Assembly (NCBI RefSeq): GCF_001493375.1
Contig: NZ_LN929897.1
Coordinates: 101,078-165,077, forward strand
From: Streptomyces specialis
GTDB taxonomy: Bacteria > Actinomycetota > Actinomycetes > Streptomycetales > Streptomycetaceae
Direction: 5' to 3'
DNA length: 64,000 nt
Shown one piece after another: positions 35,000 through 45,197 of this stretch. Below the pieces are notes generated by a model. That model saw nothing but the letters and a program-made list of their open reading frames with translations. It searched no databases and had not been told where the DNA came from. The translations under genes were made by a program, and so were the position numbers. Numbering within the stretch: position 1 is the first letter of the stretch; the number at the start of each line of letters is the position of its first letter.

Positions 35000-36232
35000 T
35001 CAGGCCGGGTGGCCGATCAGGACCGTGGGGGCGGTGCCGACACGGGTCAGGAAGAGCGTCGCGGCGTGCGGGCCCGAGGGGCGCAGCCGGGAGCGCAGCT
35101 CCTCGGGGGTGACCGCCGAGCCGCGCTTCTTGATCGTCACGGTGCCGACCCCGCGCTCGCGCAGCAGGGCCCGCAGGCGTTTCACGCCGAACGGCAGCAC
35201 GTCCGTGATCTCGTACGCCGTGGCGTACGGGGTGGGCCGCAGCACGTCGCCGGTGATGTAGGCGATGGCCGGGTCCAGCAGGTGGCCCTCGACGCGCTCG
35301 GCGACGTCCGCGACGAGCGAGGCGCGGATGACCGCGCCGTCCGGCTCGTACAGGTAGCGGCCCGGCGGTCCGGCCGGGGCCTGGCGGGCGGTGCCGGTCA
35401 GGGTGTGGCCGCCGGGGAGCAGGGTCGCGCGGCGCGGGGCCGCCGCGCCGGTGCCGAACCACAGCACGGCCTCCTTCACGTCCCCCCGGTCCGACACCCA
35501 CTCCGCCTCCGCCTCCTCCGGCACCGCCTCGTGCGGCACGCCGGGGGCGATCTTCAGCGCCGCGTACGGCACCCGCCCGGCCAGCGCGACCGCCCAGGAC
35601 AGCGGCGGCGAGTACGCCTCGGGGTCGAAGATCCGCCGGCCGCCGCCGCCCGTGCCGCGCCGGGCCGGGTCGGCGAAGACCGCGTCGAAGCCCCGCACAT
35701 CGGTGTCCTCCACCGCCGCGCACCGCACGGTGACGCGGTCGGCCAGGCCGAGGGCCGCCGCGTTGGCCTCGGTGACCGCGCAGGCGAGCGGGGAACGGTC
35801 CACGGCCAGGACCGTGAGGCCCGCCCGGGCGAGCGCGAGGGCGTCGCCGCCGACGCCGCAGCACAGGTCCGCGACGCGGGTGACGCCGAGCGCGGCGAAG
35901 CGCCGGGCGCGCCAGGCGGCGACCGGGGCCCTGGTCGCCTGTTCGACGCCGTCGGGCGTGAAGTACATCCGCTCGGCGTCGGCGCCGAACTTCGCGGCGG
36001 CGCGCTGCCTCAGCCTCGCCTGGCCGATGGCCGCGGCGACCAGCTCCGGCGGGTGGTCGCGGCGCAGCCGGGTGGCCACGGCCAGCTCCTCGGCGGGGGC
36101 GATGTCGCGCAGCCCGGCCAGCAGCCGCCGGCCCGGCCCGGTCAGCAGGGACCGGAAGGCGTCCAGGGCACCGGGCGTGTCGGAGGCGGCGGGGGCGTCG
36201 GGGTCTGGGGTGCGTACGGCCACACGGGTCAT
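35000..36232 (-). CDS. SAM-dependent methyltransferase with THUMP-like C-terminal domain
   Basis: This 410-residue protein has a helical N-terminal region followed by a Rossmann methyltransferase core with VADLCCGVGGDALALAR (motif I) and FDAVFADPARRG (motif IV, D-PA-R). The C-terminal part (ITDVLPFGVKRLRALLRERGVGTVTIKKRG) resembles the THUMP-like domain found in this family. It is a likely RNA methyltransferase of unknown target. ATG at 36232 (MTRVAVRTP) is preferred over 36313, which adds poorly conserved residues. Confidence 0.85.
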   Translation of the reverse strand: MTRVAVRTPDPDAPAASDTPGALDAFRSLLTGPGRRLLAGLRDIAPAEELAVATRLRRDHPPELVAAAIGQARLRQRAAAKFGADAERMYFTPDGVEQATRAPVAAWRARRFAALGVTRVADLCCGVGGDALALARAGLTVLAVDRSPLACAVTEANAAALGLADRVTVRCAAVEDTDVRGFDAVFADPARRGTGGGGRRIFDPEAYSPPLSWAVALAGRVPYAALKIAPGVPHEAVPEEAEAEWVSDRGDVKEAVLWFGTGAAAPRRATLLPGGHTLTGTARQAPAGPPGRYLYEPDGAVIRASLVADVAERVEGHLLDPAIAYITGDVLRPTPYATAYEITDVLPFGVKRLRALLRERGVGTVTIKKRGSAVTPEELRSRLRPSGPHAATLFLTRVGTAPTVLIGHPA

Positions 36233-36277
36233 TCTCCCCGGCGGCCCGGAAGGGCGCCCGGGGGCGGGGGAACCGCG

Positions 36278-37294
36278 ATGGCACCATCCCCAAACATGTG
36301 GATTATCAGACAAGTAGGACTAAATGATTGCCGGGGGAGGCGGCGGGTCAGACGGTGCGCGGCGCTGGGAGGCGCGACCATACTCGCCCTCGTCTGTTCG
36401 GGCGCCGGCGTCCCGCCGGAATTCCTGCCCGCGGGCGCCGGGGGCGGTGAGTACGGCCTGCTCTCCGTGGTCGACGCCGCCCCGCCCGGCGTGGCCGGGC
36501 TGCCCCGCGGCGCGTCGCAGCACGTACAGGCGCGAGCCGTCGCGGACGCGCTGGGCACGTACGCCAAGAAGCTGGAACGCGCCGAGGCGCGCCGCGTCGC
36601 CGCCGCCAAACGGTGGGGGCTGCGCCGCGTCCCGCTGCGCGCGCCCGCGCCGCCCGCGAAGAAGCCCGCGCTGACCAGCGAACCGGGCCACCTCACCGGC
36701 TCCGGGCTGCCCCCGGTGATCGTCAGCGTCCCCACCGACGAGAAGGTCGTCTTCCTCACCATCGACGACGGCGCCGAGAAGGACCCCGAGCTGCTGCGGA
36801 TGATGCGCGAACTCGACGTGCCCTACAGCGGCTTCCTCACCGACTACGTCTCACGCGACGACTACGGCTACTTCCGCGAGGCCGCCGACCTGGGGGCCGC
36901 GATGCACAACCACTCCGTCAACCACCCGGAGATGCCGACCCTCGACTACGACGAGCAGCGCGAGGAGATCTGCCGCCAGCAGGACACCCTGGAGAAGGAG
37001 ATCGGCGAACGCCCCACGCTCTTCCGGCCCCCGTACGGCGCCTACGACCGCGACACGCTGCGCGCGGCGAAGTCCTGCGGCATCCGGGTGATCCCGCTGT
37101 GGGCGGAGGAGGCGTTCCCCGACCGGATCGACTACGGGCGCGGCGACGGCAAGTTCCACCCCGGGGACATCATCCTGACCCATTACCGCGGTGACGACGT
37201 GTGGGACGGCGACATGGCGGACATGATCCGCCGTGTGCTGGACGCCGCGACCGAACAGGGTTTCGCCGTCGCGCGGTTGGAGGACTACGTGTAG
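36278..37294 (+). CDS. Secreted/membrane-anchored polysaccharide deacetylase
   Basis: This 338-residue protein has an N-terminal basic stretch and hydrophobic segment (ALGGATILALVCSGAGV) for export. A charged linker follows, then a NodB domain from about residue 155. The motifs are TIDDGAEKDP (metal and base), HNHSVNHPEM (metal His pair) and RPPYGAYD. It probably deacetylates a cell-wall glycan. ATG 36278 and 36296 are both possible. It is monocistronic. Confidence 0.9.
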   Translation: MAPSPNMWIIRQVGLNDCRGRRRVRRCAALGGATILALVCSGAGVPPEFLPAGAGGGEYGLLSVVDAAPPGVAGLPRGASQHVQARAVADALGTYAKKLERAEARRVAAAKRWGLRRVPLRAPAPPAKKPALTSEPGHLTGSGLPPVIVSVPTDEKVVFLTIDDGAEKDPELLRMMRELDVPYSGFLTDYVSRDDYGYFREAADLGAAMHNHSVNHPEMPTLDYDEQREEICRQQDTLEKEIGERPTLFRPPYGAYDRDTLRAAKSCGIRVIPLWAEEAFPDRIDYGRGDGKFHPGDIILTHYRGDDVWDGDMADMIRRVLDAATEQGFAVARLEDYV

Positions 37295-37338
37295 CCCGGC
37301 GCGCGCCCGCCCCCCGCGCGACGCGCGCTCCCGGCAGA

Positions 37339-37365
37339 TTGGCACTCTAGTTGACTGAGTGCTAA
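37339..37365. promoter_or_regulatory. CIRCE operator 1 (HrcA site)
   Basis: TTGGCACTC-N9-GAGTGCTAA matches the CIRCE consensus TTAGCACTC-N9-GAGTGCTAA with one or two mismatches. It overlaps the -35 region of the groES promoter. HrcA, the usual repressor, is not encoded here. Confidence 0.93.
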
Positions 37366-37379
37366 CGGCGGCCTAGTCT
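37351..37379 (+). promoter_or_regulatory. groES-groEL1 promoter
   Basis: TTGACT (37351-37356), 17 bases, TAGTCT (37374-37379). It lies between and partly within the two CIRCE operators. A start near 37386 would fall at the beginning of CIRCE 2 and give a leader of about 125 bases. Confidence 0.85.
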
Positions 37380-37383
37380 CGAC

Positions 37384-37410
37384 CTGGCACTCTCCATCGG
37401 TGAGTGCCAA
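37384..37410. promoter_or_regulatory. CIRCE operator 2 (HrcA site)
   Basis: CTGGCACTC-N9-GAGTGCCAA is a second inverted repeat of the CIRCE type, 18 bases after the first. Two CIRCE copies before groES are known in Streptomyces. Confidence 0.9.
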
Positions 37411-37510
37411 CCGCGCGACAGGCGGATCCGGCACCCGCGACGACGGGTCCACCCAGTCGCCGTCCAGCCATTGATAACCCCGTGAGATCTCCGAAGGGGG
37501 AGGTCGGATC

Positions 37511-37819
37511 GTGACGACCGTCAGCTCCAAGGTTGCCATCAAGCCGCTCGAGGACCGCATCGTGGTCCAGCCGCTCGACGCCGAGCAGACCACGGCCTCG
37601 GGCCTGGTCATTCCGGACACGGCCAAGGAGAAGCCCCAGGAGGGCACCGTCCTGGCCGTGGGCCCGGGCCGCTTCGAGGACGGGAACCGTCTGCCGCTCG
37701 ACGTCAAGGTCGGCGACATCGTTCTCTACAGCAAGTACGGCGGCACCGAGGTCAAGTACAACAACGAGGAGTACCTCGTGCTCTCGGCTCGCGACGTGCT
37801 CGCGATCATCGAGAAGTAA
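37511..37819 (+). CDS. groES: Co-chaperonin GroES
   Basis: This 102-residue lid of the GroEL chamber starts with GTG at 37511 and GGGGAGGT upstream. It has the mobile loop EQTTASGLVIPD and VGDIVLYSKYGGTEVKY. It is the first gene of the heat-shock groESL1 operon under two CIRCE sites. Confidence 0.98.
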   Translation: MTTVSSKVAIKPLEDRIVVQPLDAEQTTASGLVIPDTAKEKPQEGTVLAVGPGRFEDGNRLPLDVKVGDIVLYSKYGGTEVKYNNEEYLVLSARDVLAIIEK

Positions 37820-37925
37820 TCGCACCGACGCTTCAATCCGCGCCCCGGGACCCGCGCTCATCCGAGTCTGCCGGGGCCGGGGCGCGGTTCGCTTACCGAA
37901 GAACACACGAGGGACACCCACACCC

Positions 37926-39548
<1,623 letters not shown>

Positions 39549-39554
39549 GCGCGC

Positions 39555-39600
39555 GCCGTCGCCCCCCGGCGGGTTCGTCCTGTCCGCCGGGGGCGACGGC
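39555..39600. terminator. Bidirectional terminator after groEL1
   Basis: A 17-bp stem (GCCGTCGCCCCC-GGCGG with complement at 39584-39600, one bulged C) has an 11-base loop. It lies 6 bases after groEL1 and ends at the stop codon of the convergent gene, so it may serve both. Confidence 0.75.
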
Positions 39601-40295
39601 TACAGCTCGACCAGGCCCACCTGGGCGAGCAGCCCCAACTGATCCCAGTTCCACCAGGCCTCGGCGATCTTTCCGTCCCGGAACCGGTGGGTGACGTGCC
39701 CGGAGATCCGCACCGGGCGGCCGGTCGGGGCCAGCCCCATGAACTCGGCCGCGTGGGTACCGGTGGCGGTGAACCGGGTGATCACCAGATCCCCCTCGGC
39801 GACCTGGCTCTCGACGATGAACGTCGGCCGGAACGCCCTGATGTACTTGGCGGCGTCCTCCTTGGACTCCGCCAGCCCCAGCGGATCGAGCGAGCTGCCC
39901 GGATCGTGCTCCCGGTAGTCGTCCACGCACAGGCCGTCCACGGCGTCCACGTCGCCGCAGTTCACGGCTCGGTCGAAGAAGCGCAGGACGGCGTCCTTGT
40001 TGAGCTGCTCGTCCCGCACCACGTCCAGGTCGGTGAACCTCGGGGTCTCCTCGCAGAGCGCCGTCATCTCCCGGAAGATCCGGTCCGTCTCCGGGAGTTC
40101 GGCGTTGCGCCGGGCGTCCTCCCAGGAGGGGAACTCGACGATCTCCACGATGTGCGTGCTGTCGTCCCGGTCCCGGCCCACGATCGAGTGCGTCGCGGTG
40201 CGCCGGCCCCGGGTCCGCTCGATCCAGGCGTCCATGAGCCGGTTCAGTTCATCGACCCTGCTGGTCCGGCAGTCGATTACCTGTACGAAAGTCAT
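39600..40295 (-). CDS. ABM-like/SnoaL-like (ester cyclase) fusion protein
   Basis: This 231-residue protein has two domains. Residues 1-95 (MTFVQVIDCRTSRVDELNRL, HIVEIVEFPSWEDARR) resemble an antibiotic-biosynthesis-monooxygenase-type ferredoxin fold. Residues 100-231 (AVLRFFDRAVNCGDVDAVDGL, HVTHRFRDGKIAEAWWNWDQLGLL) are a SnoaL-like polyketide-cyclase/ester-cyclase fold. No polyketide genes surround it. The activity is unknown, and redox or small-molecule detoxification is possible. Confidence 0.85.
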   Translation of the reverse strand: MTFVQVIDCRTSRVDELNRLMDAWIERTRGRRTATHSIVGRDRDDSTHIVEIVEFPSWEDARRNAELPETDRIFREMTALCEETPRFTDLDVVRDEQLNKDAVLRFFDRAVNCGDVDAVDGLCVDDYREHDPGSSLDPLGLAESKEDAAKYIRAFRPTFIVESQVAEGDLVITRFTATGTHAAEFMGLAPTGRPVRISGHVTHRFRDGKIAEAWWNWDQLGLLAQVGLVEL

Positions 40296-40372
40296 GGCGT
40301 GTCCGTGTCCGTCTCCGTGAGCGGTGCTTGTGACACGTCCAGCCTAATCCCGACTCACACCTTATGCCCGAT

Positions 40373-41155
40373 TTACCCCTCTCGGCGGGGTCCGTACTTC
40401 CGGCCGGCGCGGGACGACAGCCCACCCACCGCGCCGCGCGGGGCCAGCCGGGCCGCGCCCATCAGCACCTTGTAGCGCGCGTCGGGCACGGAGACCGTCC
40501 GGCCGCGGGCCAGATCCTTCAGGGCCGTGTCCACCACGCGGTCGGCGTCCAGCCACATCCAGCCGGGGATGTTGTCCGTGGCCATCCCCGCCCGCCGGTG
40601 GAACTCGGTGCGCACGAATCCCGGGCACAGCGCCATCAGCCGCACGCCCGTGGCCGCGAGGTCGCGCGCCGCGCCCTCGGTGAACTGCACCACCCACGCC
40701 TTGGACGCGCCGTAGGTGCCGCGCGGCAGGAACGCGGCCACCGAGGCGACGTTCACCACGCCGCCGCGCCCGCGCCGCCGCATGGGTTCCGCGGCGGCCG
40801 TCGTCAGTCGCAGCACCGCCTCGCAGTGCACCTTCAGCATGGTCAGCTCGTCCGCCAGCGGCGCGTCGAGATAGGCGCCCTTGAGGCCGAAGCCGGCGTT
40901 GTTGACCAGCAGGTCGACGGGGCTCTCCGGGTCGGACAGGCGCGCCTCGACCGCCGCGATGCCGTCGTCGGTCGAGAGGTCGGCGGCGAGCACCGCCGCC
41001 TCGACGCCGTGCCGGTCGTGCAGCTCGGCGGCCTGGCGGCGCAGCGCCTCCAGGTCCCGGGCGACGAGCACCACGTCGTGCCGGTCGCGGGCCAGCCGTC
41101 GGGCGAAGGCGGCGCCGATACCCGCCGTCGCCCCGGTCACCAATGCAGTTGTCAT
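40373..41155 (-). CDS. Short-chain dehydrogenase/reductase
   Basis: This 260-residue classical SDR has TGATAGIG (NAD(P) motif, residues 7-14), NNAG at about 90, and the catalytic Ser/Tyr/Lys in NVASVAAF and TYGASKAWV. The substrate is unknown. It runs in the same direction as the WhiB-like gene upstream (19 bases) and the cyclase-like gene downstream. Confidence 0.93.
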   Translation of the reverse strand: MTTALVTGATAGIGAAFARRLARDRHDVVLVARDLEALRRQAAELHDRHGVEAAVLAADLSTDDGIAAVEARLSDPESPVDLLVNNAGFGLKGAYLDAPLADELTMLKVHCEAVLRLTTAAAEPMRRRGRGGVVNVASVAAFLPRGTYGASKAWVVQFTEGAARDLAATGVRLMALCPGFVRTEFHRRAGMATDNIPGWMWLDADRVVDTALKDLARGRTVSVPDARYKVLMGAARLAPRGAVGGLSSRAGRKYGPRREG

Positions 41156-41174
41156 ACGAAGACGGTAGTGGTCT

Positions 41175-41492
41175 TCAGCGGCGCGTGTGCGCCGAGTTGG
41201 CGTCCACGAGGTCGCGGCGGGCGCGGCCGAGCAACTCCTCGCGCTCGTCCTCCGTCAGCCCGCCCCAGACGCCGTAGGGCTCACGGACCGACAGCGCGTG
41301 CGCCGCGCACTCGGAGCGGACCGGGCAGCGCATGCACACCTCCTTGGCCGCCTCCTCGCGGGCGCTGCGGGCGGCCCCGCGCTCGCCCTCGGGGTGGAAG
41401 AACAGCGAGCTGTCCACCCCGCGGCAGGCCGCGAGCAACTGCCAGTCCCACAAGTCCGCGTTGGGGCCCGGAAGGCGGGAGAAATCTGCCAT
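41175..41492 (-). CDS. WhiB-family iron-sulfur transcription factor
   Basis: This 105-residue protein has the four Wbl cysteines (23, 53, 56, 62) that hold a [4Fe-4S] cluster, the GVWGGL turn at 74-79 and a basic C-terminus. Wbl proteins pair with sigma factors or act with developmental regulators. It is divergent from bldM with a 320-base shared control region, the arrangement seen in S. coelicolor. Which Wbl it is cannot be settled from sequence alone. Confidence 0.95.
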   Translation of the reverse strand: MADFSRLPGPNADLWDWQLLAACRGVDSSLFFHPEGERGAARSAREEAAKEVCMRCPVRSECAAHALSVREPYGVWGGLTEDEREELLGRARRDLVDANSAHTRR

Positions 41493-41685
41493 GACAGTGT
41501 CCCATCGTCATCGAGGCTCAAAAGTAGATGTAAATATGACTACCAGCCGAATATAGCTGTAAACACGCTGATAGGAACAAAAAGGTCTCTTCGGGGCAAA
41601 AACGAATGTTCGGCGTGTTTGCCGGAGCGCGACTGTCGCGTGATCGGGCCGCCACGTACAGTGCTGATGCTGTGCAGTTGGAGGC

Positions 41686-41713
41686 CGTAACTCTTTCGGG
41701 TGACCGTCGTTGA
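41686..41713 (+). promoter_or_regulatory. bldM promoter, sigma-BldN type
   Basis: CGTAAC (41686-41691), exactly 16 bases, CGTTGA (41708-41713). This is an exact match to the consensus I recall for sigma-BldN (CGTAAC-N16-CGTTGA), the factor known to drive bldM. It lies 99 bases before the bldM ATG. The upstream part of the region (41520-41660) is unusually AT-rich for this genome. Confidence 0.88.
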
Positions 41714-41727
41714 GAGGGCTGAGGCGG

Positions 41728-41744
41728 TTGACACGGCTTGTCAA
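41728..41744. promoter_or_regulatory. Palindrome downstream of the bldM promoter
   Basis: TTGACA-N5-TGTCAA is a perfect inverted repeat 15 bases after the -10 box of the bldM promoter, probably within the transcribed leader. It could be an operator for a developmental regulator. TTGACA could also be a -35 box, but no -10 is found at the right distance. Confidence 0.5.
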
Positions 41745-41812
41745 TCGCACAGGTGACGACACACGACTGCCTGGAGGCTCAAGGTGATGCGCATCAGCTC
41801 CGGAGGGCGACC

Positions 41813-42424
41813 ATGACTTCCGTCCTTGTCTGCGACGACTCCCCGCTCGCCCGGGAGGCTCTCCGCCGCGCGGTCGCGACCGTGCCCGGTGTTGAGCGGG
41901 TCACTACGGCCGCCAACGGTGAGGAAGTCCTGCGCCGTTGGGGTGCCGACCGTTCCGACCTGATTCTGATGGACGTCCGAATGCCCGGGCTCGGGGGAGT
42001 GGAAACCGTCCGGCGGCTTCTTTCCGCCGACCCCGGCGCGCGCATCATCATGCTCACCGTCGCCGAGGATCTGGACGGCGTGGCGCTGGCCGTCGCGGCG
42101 GGTGCCCGCGGCTATCTCCACAAGGACGCCTCCCGCGCCGAGCTGCGCGCCACGGTCACGCAGGCGCTGGCGGACCCCACCTGGCGGCTCGCGCCGCGCC
42201 GGCTGCGTTCCTCCGACATGGGCGCCGCTCCCACCCTGACCGCGCGGGAGATCCAGGTGCTGGAGGGCATGAGCCACGGCCGGTCCAACGCGGAGATCGG
42301 GCGGGAGCTCTTCCTCTCCGAGGACACGGTCAAGACGCACGCCCGCCGGCTGTTCAAGAAGCTCGGCGCCTCGGACCGCGCGCACGCCGTGGCGCTGGGG
42401 TTCCGCTGGGGACTGGTCCGCTGA
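41813..42424 (+). CDS. bldM: Developmental response regulator BldM
   Basis: This 203-residue orphan response regulator is required for aerial hyphae and sporulation genes in Streptomyces. The receiver domain has Asp8/Asp9 and Asp54 (LMDVRMPG). The LuxR-type HTH (LTAREIQVLEGMSHGRSNAEIG) is at about 143-165. The sequence is almost identical to S. coelicolor BldM as I recall it. ATG 41813 has GGAGGG upstream at 41802. It is known to act as a homodimer or with WhiI. Confidence 0.97.
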   Translation: MTSVLVCDDSPLAREALRRAVATVPGVERVTTAANGEEVLRRWGADRSDLILMDVRMPGLGGVETVRRLLSADPGARIIMLTVAEDLDGVALAVAAGARGYLHKDASRAELRATVTQALADPTWRLAPRRLRSSDMGAAPTLTAREIQVLEGMSHGRSNAEIGRELFLSEDTVKTHARRLFKKLGASDRAHAVALGFRWGLVR

Positions 42425-42570
42425 TCGACGGGACCGGACGGGGAGCGCGGCCGAGGCTGTCACCCCGTCCGGCAGGAGGCGGGGCTCAAAAGCTTCCCGG
42501 GTGACGCATCCTTGAATGCATGACGCTCCTTGGGGACGAGTCGGCCACGCGGGAGGGGAGGGTTCGGGAC

Positions 42571-43236
42571 ATGACGCTCACCGCTCCCGCACATAACGCT
42601 TCGGTGCACAACCCGGCAGGCGGTGATCCGGACCCCGCGGCCACAGTGCACCATGGACCGATGCGCGATGACGAGACCACGGCGATCGGCGCTCTCGTCC
42701 ACCGTGCCGCCGAGGGCGACGCCCAGGCCACGCACGACCTGCTGGCCCACGTGCACCCACTGGCCCTGCGCTACTGCCGGACGCGGCTGGCGCGGCTGCC
42801 GGGCGAGGCCCGGCACTTCGTGGACGACCTCGCGCAGGAGGTCTGCCTGGCGGTGCTGTGCGCCCTGCCGCGCTACCGCGACACGGGCCGCCCGTTCGAC
42901 GCGTTCGTCGTCGGGATCGCCCAGCACAAGGTCGCGGATCTCCAGCGGGCCGCCCTGCGCCGGCCCGGATCGACCGCCGTGCCGTCGGACGAGATGCCCG
43001 AGCGGCCGGACGACTCCCTGGGCCCCGAGGAGCGCGCGCTGCTCAGCAGCGACGCGGAGTGGGCCAGGAAGCTCCTGGCGAATCTGCCGGACCACCTGCG
43101 CGAGCTGGTGCTGCTGCGGGTCGCGGTCGGGCTGACGGCCGAGGAGACCGGCGCGAAGCTGGGCATGTCGCCCGGCGCCGTCCGCGTCGCGCAGCACCGG
43201 GCCCTGAGCCGGCTGCGCGCGCTGGCCGGGCGCTGA
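42571..43236 (+). CDS. shbA: ECF sigma factor ShbA
   Basis: This 221-residue ECF sigma factor has region 2 around HFVDDLAQEVCLAVLCALPRY and region 4 around LRVAVGLTAEETGAKLGMSPGAVRVAQHRAL. In Streptomyces, ShbA transcribes hrdB, the principal sigma gene. Its position between bldM and guaB supports the name. ATG 42571 is chosen for GGAGGGGAGGG at 42552-42562; ATG 42520 or 42661 are alternatives. Confidence 0.9.
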   Translation: MTLTAPAHNASVHNPAGGDPDPAATVHHGPMRDDETTAIGALVHRAAEGDAQATHDLLAHVHPLALRYCRTRLARLPGEARHFVDDLAQEVCLAVLCALPRYRDTGRPFDAFVVGIAQHKVADLQRAALRRPGSTAVPSDEMPERPDDSLGPEERALLSSDAEWARKLLANLPDHLRELVLLRVAVGLTAEETGAKLGMSPGAVRVAQHRALSRLRALAGR

Positions 43237-43338
43237 ACGTTTCCCGCGAGGGCCGTAGCATGGAGTCCCCGGCCGGGTGAACCCATGGGTCCATGGAGCG
43301 TAAACGGCGGCGGGCAAGCGGGTGAGCGGAAGGGTGTC

Positions 43339-44844
43339 ATGACTGATTACGCGGGTGAGCTGCCGGACAAGTTCGCGGCGCTGGGGCTGACCTTCGACGA
43401 TGTGCTGCTGCTGCCCGGCGCCGCCGACCTGGCACCCCAGGACATCGACACCTCGTCCCGCGTCTCCCGCAACGTCCGGGTGAACGTTCCGCTGATGTCG
43501 GCCGCGATGGACAAGGTCACCGAGGCCCGGATGGCCATCGCCATGGCCCGGCAGGGCGGCGTCGGCGTCCTCCACCGCAACCTGTCGATCGAGGAGCAGG
43601 CCGCGCAGGTGGACCGGGTCAAGCGCTCGGAGTCCGGCATGGTGACCGACCCGATCACCACCCGCCCCGACGCCACGCTGCGCCAGGCCGACGAGCTGTG
43701 CGCGCGGTTCCGGATCAGCGGCGTGCCGGTGACGGATGCGGCCGGGAAGCTGCTGGGCATCGTCACCAACCGGGACATGGCGTTCGAGCCGGACCGCGGC
43801 CGTCAGGTGCGCGAGGTCATGACGCCGATGCCGCTGGTGACCGGCCATGTGGGCATCTCCGGCGAGGACGCCATGGAGCTGCTGCGCCGTCACAAGATCG
43901 AGAAGCTGCCGCTGGTCGACGGCGACGGCCTGCTCAAGGGCCTGATCACCGTCAAGGACTTCGTCAAGGCGGAGAAGTACCCCAAGGCGGCCAAGGACGG
44001 CGAGGGCCGGCTGATCGTCGGCGCCGCGGTCGGCGTGGCCGGGGACGCGTTCGAGCGGGCCCAGGCGCTGATCGAGGCCGGGGTGGACTTCATCGTGGTC
44101 GACACCGCGCACGGGCACTCCCGGCTGGTCGCCGACATGGCCGCCAAGATCAAGTCCAACTCCGACCGGGTCGACGTCGTCGCGGGGAACGTCGCGACGC
44201 GCGACGGCGCCCAGGCGCTGGTGGACGCCGGGGTGGACGGCATCAAGGTCGGGGTCGGCCCCGGCTCGATCTGCACCACGCGGGTCGTCGCCGGGATCGG
44301 CGTGCCGCAGGTCACCGCGATCCACGAGGCGGCGCTCGCCGCCCGCGAGGCCGGTATCCCGGTCATCGGGGACGGCGGCCTCCAGTACAGCGGCGACATC
44401 GCCAAGGCGCTGGTGGCCGGCGCCGACACCGTGATGCTGGGCAGCCTGCTGGCCGGCTGCGAGGAGTCCCCCGGCGAGCTGCTGTTCATCAACGGCAAGC
44501 AGTTCAAGTCGTACCGGGGCATGGGCTCGCTCGGCGCGATGCAGTCGCGCGGCGAGCGGCGCTCGTACTCCAAGGACCGGTATTTCCAGGACGAGATCGG
44601 CGACGACGACAAGCTGATCCCCGAGGGCGTCGAGGGCCAGGTGCCCTACCGCGGCCCGCTCGCCTCCGTCGTGCACCAGTTGATCGGCGGTCTGCACCAG
44701 TCGATGTACTACCTGGGCGGCCGGACCATCCCGGAGATCAAGGAGCGCGGCCGGTTCGTCCGGATCACCGCGGCCGGGCTGAAGGAGAGCCACCCGCACG
44801 ACATCCAGATGACGACCGAGGCGCCGAACTACTCGCGGCGCTGA
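43339..44844 (+). CDS. guaB: Inosine-5'-monophosphate dehydrogenase
   Basis: This 501-residue enzyme oxidises IMP to XMP, the committed step to GMP. The catalytic Cys312 is in GPGSICTTRVVAG, and two CBS domains lie at about residues 100-220. The C-terminal flap holds MGSLGAM and RGER. The start at 43339 has GGAAGGG upstream; in-frame ATG 43285 is less likely. guaB3 and guaA are also in the window. Confidence 0.98.
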   Translation: MTDYAGELPDKFAALGLTFDDVLLLPGAADLAPQDIDTSSRVSRNVRVNVPLMSAAMDKVTEARMAIAMARQGGVGVLHRNLSIEEQAAQVDRVKRSESGMVTDPITTRPDATLRQADELCARFRISGVPVTDAAGKLLGIVTNRDMAFEPDRGRQVREVMTPMPLVTGHVGISGEDAMELLRRHKIEKLPLVDGDGLLKGLITVKDFVKAEKYPKAAKDGEGRLIVGAAVGVAGDAFERAQALIEAGVDFIVVDTAHGHSRLVADMAAKIKSNSDRVDVVAGNVATRDGAQALVDAGVDGIKVGVGPGSICTTRVVAGIGVPQVTAIHEAALAAREAGIPVIGDGGLQYSGDIAKALVAGADTVMLGSLLAGCEESPGELLFINGKQFKSYRGMGSLGAMQSRGERRSYSKDRYFQDEIGDDDKLIPEGVEGQVPYRGPLASVVHQLIGGLHQSMYYLGGRTIPEIKERGRFVRITAAGLKESHPHDIQMTTEAPNYSRR

Positions 44845-44860
44845 GCCGGACGGCGGAAGC

Positions 44861-45127
44861 GTGCTGTACGCGGTCAAGTTCAGCGAGGAGGCCGCCCGGG
44901 TGCGGGACGGCCTCCCCGCCGACCGCAAGTCGCTGCTGGAACGGGGCCTGGCCGTGCTGGCCCAGGACCCCGAGCCGAAGATGTCGATCCCGATCTCCGG
45001 CGACGAGTCCACCCGGTCGCTGGCCCTGACCCCGAACATCGCCATCGAGTACGTCGTCGGCGAGGGTCTGCTGCTGGTCCTGGTCGTCCATGTCGTGGAC
45101 TTCACCCACGTACTCCTGGAGGAGTGA
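44861..45127 (+). CDS. RelE/ParE-like small protein
   Basis: This 88-residue protein has a GTG start. YAVKFSEEAARVRDGLPADRKSLLERGLAVLA, then R-x-L-x-L...IEYVVGEGLLLVLVVHVVDF, follows the alpha-alpha-beta-beta-beta pattern of RelE/ParE-superfamily toxins. The usual antitoxin gene is absent on both sides. It sits 16 bases after guaB, so it may be co-transcribed and no longer act as a toxin. Assignment is by pattern only. Confidence 0.65.
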   Translation: MLYAVKFSEEAARVRDGLPADRKSLLERGLAVLAQDPEPKMSIPISGDESTRSLALTPNIAIEYVVGEGLLLVLVVHVVDFTHVLLEE

Positions 45128-45197
45128 CCCGCCGGGGGGTGTGCCTTACTCCGGTCGGGGATACTGGGGGAGGCAGACCGTACGGAAAGGTTCTTTC

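Noticed and set aside
37820..37925. Possible extra small gene between groES and groEL1.
   Set aside because: No conserved frame. The 106 bases hold only a GC-rich fold and the groEL1 leader.
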